NCBI RefSeq assembly: GCF_004367745.1
Contig: NZ_CP037993.1
Span: 4,216,001-4,280,000 of the forward strand
From: Herbaspirillum huttiense
Lineage (GTDB): Bacteria > Pseudomonadota > Gammaproteobacteria > Burkholderiales > Burkholderiaceae_D
DNA: 64,000 nucleotides
Direction of reading: 5' to 3'
Part shown: one piece after another, positions 8,509 through 17,125 of the stretch
Position numbering within the stretch: position 1 is the stretch's first letter
How the letters are laid out: every line of letters begins with the position of its first letter
The notes under the pieces: model-generated
Databases searched by the model: none
Seen by the model: the letters and a program-made list of their open reading frames with translations, nothing else
What the model was told of the DNA's origin: nothing
Position numbers and translations under genes: made by a program

Positions 8509-9113
8509 ACGCAAGAACCTTCCTCGTCTCCCTGGCCTGGCTGGCGGCGCTGCCCGCTCACGCCGCCGCCCCGGTGCAACAGATCCAGGCCACCCTGGCC
8601 AAGCCGGCCGTGATGTGCGGACGCTTCGACCAGACCAAGCAACTGACCGGCATCAAGAAGCCGCTGCAGGCCCAGGGCCGCTTCTGCGTGCTCAAGGGCC
8701 GGGGCATCCTGTGGCAGACACTGCAGCCCTTCCCCAGCACCCTGCGCATCACGCGCGAGGCCATCGTGCAGATCCAGGATGGCCGCGTGGCCATGAAGCT
8801 CGATGCGCAACAGGAGCCGGTGGTCAAGATGATCAACAGCGTGCTGTTCTCCCTGCTGGCCGGCGACCTGAGCCAGCTCGATACGCTCTTCGAACTCGAT
8901 GGCAGCCTGCGCGAAGGCCACTGGCAGGTCGCGCTCAAAGCGCGCCAGCCGGCACTGGCCAAGGCCATCGGCGACATCAGCCTGGCCGGTGCCAACTATG
9001 TGGAACAGGTCGACATGAAGGAAGCCAGCGGCGATCGTACCGAGATCCGTTTTTCGGCCATCAAGACCGGCGAGGGTGCGATGACGGCCGACGAAGGAGC
9101 CCTGTTTGACTAA
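8505..9113 (+). CDS. LolA-like periplasmic carrier (ApeL position)
   Basis: 202 residues with a typical signal peptide (about 1-21, cleavage after AHA). The mature part resembles the outer-membrane lipoprotein carrier LolA: Q-rich start, a conserved GRF, and alternating beta-strand pattern with DGSLREGHWQVALKAR. Together with the MMPL protein and the lipoprotein that follow, it should carry the hydrophobic pigment across the periplasm to the outer membrane. The next gene starts within its last codons. Confidence 0.78.
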   Translation: MNARTFLVSLAWLAALPAHAAAPVQQIQATLAKPAVMCGRFDQTKQLTGIKKPLQAQGRFCVLKGRGILWQTLQPFPSTLRITREAIVQIQDGRVAMKLDAQQEPVVKMINSVLFSLLAGDLSQLDTLFELDGSLREGHWQVALKARQPALAKAIGDISLAGANYVEQVDMKEASGDRTEIRFSAIKTGEGAMTADEGALFD

Positions 9114-11529
9114 GCCCGCGCGCCGCCAGCCGCGCCTGCTGGCGCTGGCCTGGCTGCTGGCGGTGCTGCTGGTGGCCGGCCACAATGCCTGGCTGTGGCT
9201 GGGCCAGCGCGCCAGTCCCGATACCGACATCCTGGCCCTGCTGCCGGGCACCGGTGGCCGCGATGCGGTACGCCAGCAAGCCTTCTCGCACATGGTCGAT
9301 GCGGCCCAGCAGAAGCTGGTGGTGCTGGTCGGCGACCGAGACTGGAGCCGGGCCCAGGCCGGTGCACAGGCTTACCTCACGGTCTTGCGCGCGCACTCCG
9401 GCCTGATCGCCCCGATCAGCGGCGACGACGCGCAATGGCAAAACCAGTGGCTCGACAGCCTGGCGGGCAGCCGCAGCCTGCTGCTCAGTGAGGCCCAGCG
9501 CGCCCAGCTGGCAAGCGGCACGCCGCAGGCATGGAGCCAGCGCGCCTTGAGCGGCCTGTACGGCGCGTTCGGCGGCCCCCGCCTGGGTGCCTGGCAGGAT
9601 GATCCTTTCGGACTCTTCAGCGATTGGGTACAGGAACGCGCCAGGGAGACGCCCGTGCGCCCGCGCGACGGCCAGCTCTTCGTCGAGCGCGATGGCGTGA
9701 GCTACGCCCTGCTGCTGCTGGAACTGAAGGCCCCGGCGTTTTCCATGCAGGCGCAGGAGCAGATCGTGCCGCTGCTGGCGCAGGCGCGCCAGGCGGCCCG
9801 CAGCCAGGCCAGCGAGGTCATCACCGGCGGCGTGGTCCTGCATGCGGCCGCTGCCAGCGCCCAGGCCGGCAGCGAAAGCGCCACCATCGGTGCCGGCTCG
9901 CTGCTGGGCATCCTGCTGCTGATGTGGCTGAGCTTCCGCTCGCTCAAGCCGATTCTCTACATCGCCCTGTCCATCGCCGTCGGCTGCCTCGGTGCGCTGT
10001 CGGTGAGCATGCTGCTGTTCGGAAAGATCCATCTGCTGACGCTGGTATTCGGTGCCAGCCTGATCGGCATCGCCCAGGATTACGGTATCTACTTTCTCTG
10101 CGCGCGCCTGGCCGCACCGGCCACGCAGGACTCGACGAGCCTGCTGCGCCGCCTGTTGCCGGGGCTGGCGCTGATGCTGCTGGCGGCGCTGATCGGCTAT
10201 CTCGGCATGGCCCTGACGCCCTTCCCCGGCCTGCAGCAAATGGCCGTGTTCTCGGCCCTGGGACTGGTGTTTGCCTGGCTCACGGTGGCTTGCTGGTTCC
10301 CCCGCCTGATCGGTCCGCACAGCCTGCGTGCCAGTGCGCAAGCGCAGCGCTTCGGCCAAAGCATCGCCCGCTGGCCTGATCTGCTGGGCGGCGTGGCCTG
10401 GCACCTGGTCCTGCCGGCAGCGGTGGCGCTGATCGGGCTGGCCATCGCCGGCATCACGCGTCTGCACAGCAGCGACGACATCCGCGCCTTGCAGAACAGT
10501 CCGCCGGCCTTGCTGCAGGATCAGATCCGCATCAGCCAGTTGCTGGACATGGCCGCTCCGGTCCAGTTCTACCTGGTGCGCGGCGCCTCGCCCGAGGCCG
10601 TATTGCGGCAGGAAGAAGCCCTGCGCGAGAAGCTGCAACCCCTGGTGCAAGGCAAGCTCATCAGTGGCGTACAGGCGGTGTCCAACTGGGTCCCCTCGCA
10701 ACAGCGCCAGCAGGACAACCTGGCCCTGCTGCGGCGCGCGCTGCTGGAGCCACAAGCTGCCACGCCCGACGCCGTCACCCTCACCGCGCAAGCCATCGAT
10801 GAAAGCCCGCAATGGGCGCAAGCGTTGCGCCAGCGCATGCTGGACAAGGCCCAGCTGCTCACCCCGGCAGAATTCCTGGCCACCCCGGCCGGTACCGCCT
10901 CGCGCCACCTCTGGCTGGGACAAGTGGACGGCCAGTTCGCCAGCATCGTAGCCCTGCGCGGCCTGACCGACTATCGCCAGCTGGACCGCCTGGCCGCCGT
11001 GGCCGATGGACTGGCGGGCGTGCAATGGGTGGACAAGGTGGGCGACATTTCGGCCGTGCTGCGCCAATACCGCATCACCATGGGCTGGGCGCTGCTGTGT
11101 GCCTACGCCGCCATCTTCGCCCTGCTGGCCCTGCGCTACCGCCGCCGCGCCTGGCGCGCGCTGGCCCCGCCCCTGCTGGCCTCGCTGCTGACGCTGGGCC
11201 TGTTCGGCTGGCTGGGCCTGCCGCTGCAACTGTTCCACGTCCTGGCCGGACTGCTGGTGCTGGGGCTGGGCGTGGATTACGGCATCTTCCTGCTGGAAGC
11301 CTCCGGCCACCAGCGTCCCCACGCCTGGCTGACCGTGGGCCTGTCGGCCGCCAGCGCATTGCTGTCCTTCGGTTTGCTGGCCCTGAGCCACAGCCCGCCG
11401 CTGCACGCTTTCGGCCTGACCATGCTGTGCGGCATGCTGCTGGTGTGGCTGCTGGCCCCTCTGTTCACCCATCCCGGCCGCGACCCGCTTCTGGTTCAGC
11501 GCGCACAGCCGGACAAGGAATCCGCATGA
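9106..11529 (+). CDS. MMPL/RND-type exporter of the APE cluster
   Basis: An 807-residue membrane transporter of the MMPL family (COG4258-like). One N-terminal helix (about 10-32) leads to a large periplasmic domain. Then comes a cluster of helices from about 265 to 420, with the family pattern LIGIAQDYGIYFL. A second periplasmic loop and a second cluster (about 650-795) carry LGLGVDYGIFLLE. Translation starts at TTG 9106, supported by GAAGGAG six bases upstream; no ATG is available before the first helix. It is the presumed inner-membrane pump for the aryl polyene, corresponding to ApeM. Confidence 0.85.
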   Translation: MTKPARRQPRLLALAWLLAVLLVAGHNAWLWLGQRASPDTDILALLPGTGGRDAVRQQAFSHMVDAAQQKLVVLVGDRDWSRAQAGAQAYLTVLRAHSGLIAPISGDDAQWQNQWLDSLAGSRSLLLSEAQRAQLASGTPQAWSQRALSGLYGAFGGPRLGAWQDDPFGLFSDWVQERARETPVRPRDGQLFVERDGVSYALLLLELKAPAFSMQAQEQIVPLLAQARQAARSQASEVITGGVVLHAAAASAQAGSESATIGAGSLLGILLLMWLSFRSLKPILYIALSIAVGCLGALSVSMLLFGKIHLLTLVFGASLIGIAQDYGIYFLCARLAAPATQDSTSLLRRLLPGLALMLLAALIGYLGMALTPFPGLQQMAVFSALGLVFAWLTVACWFPRLIGPHSLRASAQAQRFGQSIARWPDLLGGVAWHLVLPAAVALIGLAIAGITRLHSSDDIRALQNSPPALLQDQIRISQLLDMAAPVQFYLVRGASPEAVLRQEEALREKLQPLVQGKLISGVQAVSNWVPSQQRQQDNLALLRRALLEPQAATPDAVTLTAQAIDESPQWAQALRQRMLDKAQLLTPAEFLATPAGTASRHLWLGQVDGQFASIVALRGLTDYRQLDRLAAVADGLAGVQWVDKVGDISAVLRQYRITMGWALLCAYAAIFALLALRYRRRAWRALAPPLLASLLTLGLFGWLGLPLQLFHVLAGLLVLGLGVDYGIFLLEASGHQRPHAWLTVGLSAASALLSFGLLALSHSPPLHAFGLTMLCGMLLVWLLAPLFTHPGRDPLLVQRAQPDKESA

Positions 11530-12095
11530 AACCCTCCCGCCAGCTGGCCGCCGTGAGTGCCGCCACCCTCCTTCTGCTGGGCGGCTGTGCCAGCCCGCTA
11601 CCCCCGGATACGCGCCCGTCGGCGCGCCTGTCCCTGCGCCTGCCGCCAGCCGCGCTGGGCCAGGACATCAGCCTGCAGCAACACCTGACGGTAGAGCGCG
11701 GCAACCGTGTCGACCAGCTCGACACGGCGCTGGAAATCGATGCCAGCCACGTCGACCTGGTCGGCCTGGCGTTTGGCCAGCGTGTCATGTCGCTTCACTA
11801 TGACGGCCAGCAATTGCAGGTCTGGCGCCACCCCATGCTGCCCAGCCAGGTGCAAGGTGAAGATGTACTGCAGGACGTCCAGCTGACCCTGTGGCCGGCT
11901 GACGCCATCCGCCAGGCCCTTCCCGAGGGCTGGGAGTTGCGCGAAGCCCGGGCTCAACGTACCCTCCTGCTCCACGGCGAAACGATTGCCGTGATCGACT
12001 ACCCCGACCAGCGCCGCTGGGGAGGCAAAGTGATCCTGAACAATCTGCGTTACCACTACAAGCTGACCATACAGTCGGTGGTGACCTCTGAATGA
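11526..12095 (+). CDS. DUF3261 outer-membrane lipoprotein
   Basis: 189 residues with a lipoprotein signal peptide and lipobox LLGGC at about residues 20-24, so it is lipid-anchored. The mature part matches the DUF3261 type always found beside APE transporters (ApeN position); its sheet-rich character would suit a LolB-like receiver for the LolA-like carrier. The start overlaps the exporter stop (ATGA). Thirteen bases separate it from the ketosynthase. Confidence 0.75.
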   Translation: MKPSRQLAAVSAATLLLLGGCASPLPPDTRPSARLSLRLPPAALGQDISLQQHLTVERGNRVDQLDTALEIDASHVDLVGLAFGQRVMSLHYDGQQLQVWRHPMLPSQVQGEDVLQDVQLTLWPADAIRQALPEGWELREARAQRTLLLHGETIAVIDYPDQRRWGGKVILNNLRYHYKLTIQSVVTSE

Positions 12096-12108
12096 CATCG
12101 CCACACGC

Positions 12109-13308
12109 ATGAGCCTTTATCTGAACGCCCTCGGCATGGTCTGTCCGCTCGGCAGCACGCATGAGGCCATCCGCGCGCGCCTGTTGGCCGGCCACAGCGG
12201 CCTACGCGCCGATGCGCGCTACCGCGACGCCCAGGGCGTGCCGCTGGCCCTGGGCGCGGTGACCGATGACACGCTCCTCCCCGCAGACGACCACCTGCCG
12301 CTGCGCGAGCGCAGCCGCAACAACCGCTTGGCGCTGGCCGCGCTGGAACGTATCCGTCCCCAGGTCGATGCCGCCATCGCCCGTTTCGGTGCAGAACGCA
12401 TCGGCATCGTGCTGGGCACCAGCACCTCCGGCATCGCCGAGGGCGAAACCGCCTTTGCAGCGCGTGCCGCCAGCGGCAGCTTCCCGCCCGGCTACCACTA
12501 CGGTCAGCAGGAGCTGGGGTCGCCGGCCACCGCGCTGCAACTGACGCTGGGCACCAGCGGTCCGGCCTACGTGCAATCGAGCGCCTGCGCTTCCAGCGGC
12601 AAGGCCATCGCCAGCGCCGCGCGTCTGCTCAACATGGGCCTGTGCGATGCCGTCCTCTGCGGCGGGGTCGATACCTTGTGCGAATTCACCATCTCCGGCT
12701 TCACGGCGCTGGAATCGGTAAGCAGCGAACCCTGCAATCCGCTCTCGCTGCATCGCTGCGGCATCAACATCGGCGAGGGTGCGGCGCTGTTCCTGCTCAC
12801 GCGCGAACCCGCACCGGTCCGGCTCAGTGGCTGGGGCGAGTCTTCCGATGCCTATCACATCTCGGCCCCCGATCCCGAAGGCCGGGGCGCGCAACTGGCC
12901 ATCGGCCAGGCCCTGCGCCGCGCCGGACTCAATGCCGCCCAGATCGATTACATCAACCTGCACGGGACGGCCACGGCGCAGAACGATGCGATGGAGTCAC
13001 GGGTGGTGCAGGCACTGTTCGGGCTCGAGGTGCCGGTGAGTTCGACCAAGCCCTTCACCGGCCATACCCTGGGTGCGGCCAGCGCCATCGAAGCCGGCTT
13101 GTGCTGGCTGCTGATGCAGGATGACAACCCGCAGGGCCTGCTGCCGCCCCACCTGTGGGATGGCGTTGCCGATCCGGCGCTGCCGCAATTGGCTCCGGTC
13201 AAGGTCGGCCAGCGCCTCGGCAGGCCACTGCAGCACGTCCTCTCCAATTCATTCGCCTTTGGCGGCAGCAATGTCGCGCTGGTCTTTTCGCGCGAGGAAA
13301 ACGCATGA
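12109..13308 (+). CDS. apeO: beta-ketoacyl-ACP synthase (ApeO-like)
   Basis: A 399-residue thiolase-fold ketosynthase with a complete triad: Cys160 in SSACASSGKA, His285 in NLHGTATAQND and His319 in KPFTGHTLGAA. In described APE systems ApeO forms a heterodimer with the chain-length factor ApeC and carries out elongation of the polyene. Its 3' end overlaps the dehydratase gene, opening the O-P-Q-R block of elongation enzymes. Confidence 0.9.
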   Translation: MSLYLNALGMVCPLGSTHEAIRARLLAGHSGLRADARYRDAQGVPLALGAVTDDTLLPADDHLPLRERSRNNRLALAALERIRPQVDAAIARFGAERIGIVLGTSTSGIAEGETAFAARAASGSFPPGYHYGQQELGSPATALQLTLGTSGPAYVQSSACASSGKAIASAARLLNMGLCDAVLCGGVDTLCEFTISGFTALESVSSEPCNPLSLHRCGINIGEGAALFLLTREPAPVRLSGWGESSDAYHISAPDPEGRGAQLAIGQALRRAGLNAAQIDYINLHGTATAQNDAMESRVVQALFGLEVPVSSTKPFTGHTLGAASAIEAGLCWLLMQDDNPQGLLPPHLWDGVADPALPQLAPVKVGQRLGRPLQHVLSNSFAFGGSNVALVFSREENA

Positions 13309-13778
13309 GCTCGCTCCCGCACAGCATCCCGCCGGTAGAGCAGTTGTTGCCGCACGCCGCGCCCATGATTCTCATCGACCGCGTGGTCGCAGTGAGTGAA
13401 GACCGGCTGCAGGCCGAGCTGGAGATCCGTCCCGAGAGCCTGTTCCACAACGGCACTGGCGTGGGCGCCTGGGTCGGCATCGAATACATGGCCCAGAGCA
13501 TCGCAGCCTGGGCCGGTTATCAGGAACGGATCAAGGGCCGCCACGCCAAGATCGGTTTCCTGCTGGGGGCACGCCGCTATGGCTGCAGCGTGCCGGAGTT
13601 CGCCACCGGCATGCGGCTGGGTGTATCGGTGCAGTTGCTGCTGCAGGCGGAGAACGGACTGGGTTCCTTCGAGTGCCGCATCACCGACCTGGCGACCCAA
13701 CAAGAACTGGCGCAAGCCACCGTGTCGGTATTCCAGCCGCACGATGCAACACACTATCTTCAAGAAGGTATGGCATGA
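13305..13778 (+). CDS. apeP: 3-hydroxyacyl-ACP dehydratase (ApeP-like)
   Basis: 157 residues of hotdog fold. LPHAAPMILIDRVV near the N-terminus and GVGAWVGIEYMAQSIAAWAG match the ApeP/FabZ-like family, where the conserved His of the first motif is catalytic. Known APE dehydratases act as an ApeI-ApeP heterocomplex; here the ApeI partner is the C-terminal domain of the ligase at 2995. It overlaps both neighbours by four bases. Confidence 0.87.
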   Translation: MSSLPHSIPPVEQLLPHAAPMILIDRVVAVSEDRLQAELEIRPESLFHNGTGVGAWVGIEYMAQSIAAWAGYQERIKGRHAKIGFLLGARRYGCSVPEFATGMRLGVSVQLLLQAENGLGSFECRITDLATQQELAQATVSVFQPHDATHYLQEGMA

Positions 13779-14512
13779 CCACATCGGGAGCACACAGCAT
13801 TTTCGTTACCGGCTCAAGCCGGGGCATCGGCCGCGCCATCGCGCTGCGCCTGGCACGCGAGGGATATGACATCGTCCTGCATTGCCACGCCCGGCGCGAT
13901 GCTGCCGACCAGGTCGCCGCCGAGATCGCCGCGCTGGGCCGCCAGACCCGCGTGCTGCAATTCGACGTGGCCCATCGCGAACAGGCCGCGCAGGCCCTGC
14001 TGGCCGATGTGGAACAGCACGGCTGTTACTACGGCGTGGTCTGCAATGCCGGCATCACCCGCGACAACGCCTTCCCCGCCATGCCCGGCGAGGACTGGGA
14101 CAGCGTGCTGCGCACCAACCTCGATGGCTTCTACAACGTACTCAATCCGCTGGTCATGCCCATGGTGCGGCGGCGTGCGGCCGGCCGCATCGTGACCCTG
14201 GCCTCGGTGTCGGGCCTGATCGGCAATCGCGGCCAGGTCAACTACAGCGCCGCCAAGGCCGGTGTCATCGGTGCCACCAAGGCACTGGCGCTGGAACTGG
14301 CCAAGCGCGACATCACCGTCAATTGCGTCGCCCCCGGCCTGATCGATACCGACATGACCGAAGACGCGCCCGTCGACGAGATCCTCAAGCTGATCCCCGC
14401 GCGCCGCGCCGGCAAACCCGAGGAAGTGGCCGCCGCCGTGGCCTTCCTGATGTCGCCCGATGCGGCCTACATCACGCGCCAGGTGATCTCGGTCAACGGA
14501 GGCCTGGCATGA
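13775..14512 (+). CDS. apeQ: 3-oxoacyl-ACP reductase (ApeQ-like)
   Basis: A 245-residue FabG-type short-chain dehydrogenase: Rossmann motif VTGSSRGIGR, NAG at 91-93, and the catalytic set Ser144, Tyr157, Lys161 in NYSAAKAG. It reduces the 3-oxo group after each condensation, using NADPH by family precedent. Coupled by ATGA overlaps to the dehydratase and to the second ketosynthase. Confidence 0.9.
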   Translation: MTTSGAHSIFVTGSSRGIGRAIALRLAREGYDIVLHCHARRDAADQVAAEIAALGRQTRVLQFDVAHREQAAQALLADVEQHGCYYGVVCNAGITRDNAFPAMPGEDWDSVLRTNLDGFYNVLNPLVMPMVRRRAAGRIVTLASVSGLIGNRGQVNYSAAKAGVIGATKALALELAKRDITVNCVAPGLIDTDMTEDAPVDEILKLIPARRAGKPEEVAAAVAFLMSPDAAYITRQVISVNGGLA

Positions 14513-15753
14513 CGCGCCCTCTCAACGAGCGCCGGGTGGTGGTCACCGGCATGGCCGGCATCAGCCCCATCGGCACCGACTGGAACAGCGCGCTGGCGCA
14601 TCTGCAGACCCTGCGCAATGCCGTGCAGCGCATGCCCGGATGGGATGAATACATCGGCCTGCACACCCGCCTGGGGGCCCCGGCCGTGGAGTTTTCGCTG
14701 TCCGAACGCTACAACCGCAAGACCACCCGCAGCATGGGCCGGGTCGCCCTGATGGCCACGCGCGCCAGCGAATGGGCGCTGGCCGATGCGGGGCTGCTGG
14801 AAGATCCGCTGCTCAAGAGCGGCCAGTTGGGCATCGCCTACGGATCTTCGGCCGGTACGCCCAATGCCATTGCCGACTTCGCCATGATGTTCGCCGAGAA
14901 GAACACCCGTGACATCAATGCCAACACCTACCTCAAAATGATGGCGCATACGGCACCGGTGAACATGGGCGTGTTCTTCGGCATCACCGGCCGCATCATC
15001 ACCACCTCCAGCGCCTGCACCTCGGGCAGCCAGGGCATCGGCTATGCCTATGAAACCATCCGCAGCGCGCGCCAGGTGGCGATGGTGGCCGGTGGTTCCG
15101 AAGAACTGTGCGCCACCGAAGCGGCCGTCTTCGACACGCTCTACGCCACCAGCGTGCGCAACGACACGCCGCAGCTCACTCCCAGCCCCTTCGACCGCGA
15201 CCGCGACGGCCTGGTGCTGGGCGAAGGGGCCGGCAGCCTGATCCTGGAAGACCTGGAACACGCCCAGGCACGCGGTGCACGCATTTATGCCGAGATCGTC
15301 GGCTTCGGCACCAACAGCGACGGTGCCCACGTCACCAATCCCAATGCGGCCACCATGCAGGCGGCCATCCAGATGGCGCTGGACGACGCCGGCTTGCCGC
15401 CCTCGGCCATTGGCTACATCAATGCGCACGGCACCGGTACCCGCCAGGGCGACATGGCCGAAACCCAGGCCACCGCGCGCGTGTTCGGAAACGGTACGCC
15501 GATCAGCTCGCTCAAGAGCTACATGGGCCACACCCTCGGGGCCTGCGGAGCGCTGGAAGCCTGGCTGTCCATCGAGATGATGCGCCACGGCTGGTTCGCC
15601 CCCACCATCAACCTGCAGCAGCCCGATCCCGAGTGCGGCGAGCTGGACTACCTCACCGGCGAAGGCCGGGCACTGCAGTGCGAGTACGTGATGTCGAACA
15701 ACTTTGCCTTCGGCGGCATCAACACCTCGCTGATCTTCAAGCGCTGGCCCTGA
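14509..15753 (+). CDS. apeR: beta-ketoacyl-ACP synthase (ApeR-like)
   Basis: A 414-residue FabF/FabB-type ketosynthase with Cys170 in SSACTSGSQG, His307 in NAHGTGTRQGD and His341 in SYMGHTLGA. In characterised APE systems the second ketosynthase ApeR is a homodimer with a role distinct from ApeO:ApeC, probably the first condensation on the aryl starter. It is the last core biosynthetic gene; a 60-base gap follows. Confidence 0.9.
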   Translation: MTRPLNERRVVVTGMAGISPIGTDWNSALAHLQTLRNAVQRMPGWDEYIGLHTRLGAPAVEFSLSERYNRKTTRSMGRVALMATRASEWALADAGLLEDPLLKSGQLGIAYGSSAGTPNAIADFAMMFAEKNTRDINANTYLKMMAHTAPVNMGVFFGITGRIITTSSACTSGSQGIGYAYETIRSARQVAMVAGGSEELCATEAAVFDTLYATSVRNDTPQLTPSPFDRDRDGLVLGEGAGSLILEDLEHAQARGARIYAEIVGFGTNSDGAHVTNPNAATMQAAIQMALDDAGLPPSAIGYINAHGTGTRQGDMAETQATARVFGNGTPISSLKSYMGHTLGACGALEAWLSIEMMRHGWFAPTINLQQPDPECGELDYLTGEGRALQCEYVMSNNFAFGGINTSLIFKRWP

Positions 15754-15813
15754 CGCTCGCCTGCCCCTTCTGCCCTCCCTCTGCATCCACTCATGACAAG
15801 GAAAACAAGCGAT

Positions 15814-16257
15814 ATGAAGACAATTTCCATCACCCTCGCACTGACCCTGGCGCTGGCCGCCGCCCTGCCGGCCCAGGCGCGCGATACCAAGCACCTGCTG
15901 CCGCTGGACAGTACCGCCGACATGAAGGACAAGGAAGGAATCCTGGATGGCTCGGTCAAGTTCTACTTTGCCGGCCAGGCGCACCCGGCAGTGCTGGAGA
16001 AGATCGCCACCGACGTCACCAACCAGAAGACCAATGCCGTCGGCAAGAGTGATGAAGAGGCCTGCAAGTGGGTCTTCCTCTCGGCGCTGGTACAGCTGCA
16101 CAAGAAGGCCCGCGAGCTGGGCGGCAATGGCGTGGTCAACATCGTGAGCTATTACAAGAAGAATGAAATGGCCAGCGCCACCCAGTTCGAATGCCACGCC
16201 GGTGCCACCATGGCCGGTGTCGCCCTCAAGGGCGACATCGTCAAGCTGGGCCAGTAA
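15814..16257 (+). CDS. small secreted protein of APE/xanthomonadin-type clusters
   Basis: 147 residues with a clear signal peptide (LTLALAAALPAQA, cleavage near residue 22). The mature protein has conserved-looking blocks GSVKFYFAGQAHPAV, SDEEACKWVFLSAL and NIVSYYKKNE, and two Cys that could pair. Homologues often carry the misleading name excinuclease ATPase subunit, but no nucleotide-binding motif is present. The start at 15814 follows AAGGAAAAC; an upstream ATG at 15793 would break the signal peptide. Its role is unknown; location suggests a periplasmic helper of pigment transport or display. Confidence 0.65.
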   Translation: MKTISITLALTLALAAALPAQARDTKHLLPLDSTADMKDKEGILDGSVKFYFAGQAHPAVLEKIATDVTNQKTNAVGKSDEEACKWVFLSALVQLHKKARELGGNGVVNIVSYYKKNEMASATQFECHAGATMAGVALKGDIVKLGQ

Positions 16258-16263
16258 GCCGCC

Positions 16264-16971
16264 ATGCCATCCACCGTGGCCTGGGTCGTGGATGGCCGCG
16301 CCTTCGTCGGCGCGGACGCGTGCCCGGCCACGCTGGGGCGGCTGGCCGCGATCCTGTCTCCTGATGAGCGCACGCGCCTGCAAGGCTTCCTGCGCCCCCA
16401 GCGCGCCTGCGAATTCCTGCTGGCGCGGCTGCTGATGCGGCATGCGCTGATGCAGGCCAGCAGTTGCCGCCTAACCGATATCGAGGTGAGCGAACGGCAC
16501 GGTGCCGCCCCGCTGGTGCGCATCGCCGGTGCGCCCGCCGATGGCATCACACAGCCAGCGGCCAGCCTCTCGCACAGCCGTGGCTGGATCGCCTGCGGCG
16601 TGAGCGTAGGCTCGCAGATCGGAGTGGACATCGAAGCACCGGCTCCCGAACGCGACCTGTCTTCACTGGCCGATCTCGCCTTCACGCCGCAAGAATTGTC
16701 CGGCCTGACACAGCTCAGCGGGGAAGCGCGGGAAGCCGCCTTCTATCGTCTGTGGTGCGGCAAGGAAGCCGATTACAAATTCCGTCACAACGCCGCCCGG
16801 CATGAAGGTGCCATGGCCGCCGATGCCACGCCATTTCTGCATCACGAGCAAGGGACGCACTATCACCTGTGCGTATGCACTGCGAAGCCGGTGCGGCAGC
16901 ATCGTACGCAAGACCTCGCGCTGCAGGCGCTGCTGGGGATGGCGGCCAGCAGTACGGCGCTGGGAGCGTAG
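16264..16971 (+). CDS. 4'-phosphopantetheinyl transferase (Sfp type)
   Basis: 235 residues with the Sfp/AcpT signature: IGVDIEAP (magnesium-binding Asp and Glu) and FYRLWCGKEADYK (the WxxKE-A motif). It transfers phosphopantetheine from CoA to the serine of carrier proteins, and its place at the end of the APE run makes the two ACPs at 1808 and 2136 the expected targets. Six bases separate it from the previous gene. The repeat array begins at its stop codon. Confidence 0.87.
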   Translation: MPSTVAWVVDGRAFVGADACPATLGRLAAILSPDERTRLQGFLRPQRACEFLLARLLMRHALMQASSCRLTDIEVSERHGAAPLVRIAGAPADGITQPAASLSHSRGWIACGVSVGSQIGVDIEAPAPERDLSSLADLAFTPQELSGLTQLSGEAREAAFYRLWCGKEADYKFRHNAARHEGAMAADATPFLHHEQGTHYHLCVCTAKPVRQHRTQDLALQALLGMAASSTALGA

Positions 16972-17092
16972 CCAGAAGCCAGCAATACAGTGGCAATACA
17001 CAAGCAAGACCAAAGCAATACAGCAGCAAACCGGAGCAATACACCTTCGCATGGCGCGAGCAATACAGTGGCACTCCGGAGCAACACACAAG
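16971..17092 (+). repeat. array A: degenerate 11-bp tandem repeat, core GCAATACAG
   Basis: From the stop codon of the transferase gene onward, GCA-starting units recur at 16982, 16993, 17004, 17015, 17026, 17036, 17049, 17060, 17071 and 17081, that is every 10-13 bases. The best units (GCAATACA or GCAATACAG) are at 16982, 16993, 17015, 17036 and 17060; weaker ones (GCAAGACC, GCAAACC, GCACTCC, GCAACACA) alternate with them. One helical turn of spacing puts all units on the same DNA face. The array ends 34 bases before the lipoprotein start at 17126. The same core recurs inverted at 23124-23273. Confidence 0.75.
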
Positions 17093-17125
17093 ACCTACAA
17101 CCAGCAGACACTTCAAGGGGAAATC

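Noticed and set aside
9061-11472. 803-residue frame antisense to the MMPL exporter
   Set aside because: Gln/Gly/Arg-rich low-complexity translation without motifs; the + strand gene is fully explained.
15814-16257. Excinuclease ABC subunit
   Set aside because: The name used for homologues is not supported: the protein is 147 residues, secreted and has no ATP-binding motif.
16982-17068. SOS (LexA) boxes suggested by ATACAG half-sites
   Set aside because: The half-sites are direct repeats at 11 or 22 bases. No CTGT-N8-ACAG palindrome is formed in either array.
16971-17092. CRISPR array
   Set aside because: Units are 10-13 bases and contiguous, with no 20-40 base unique spacers and no cas genes.
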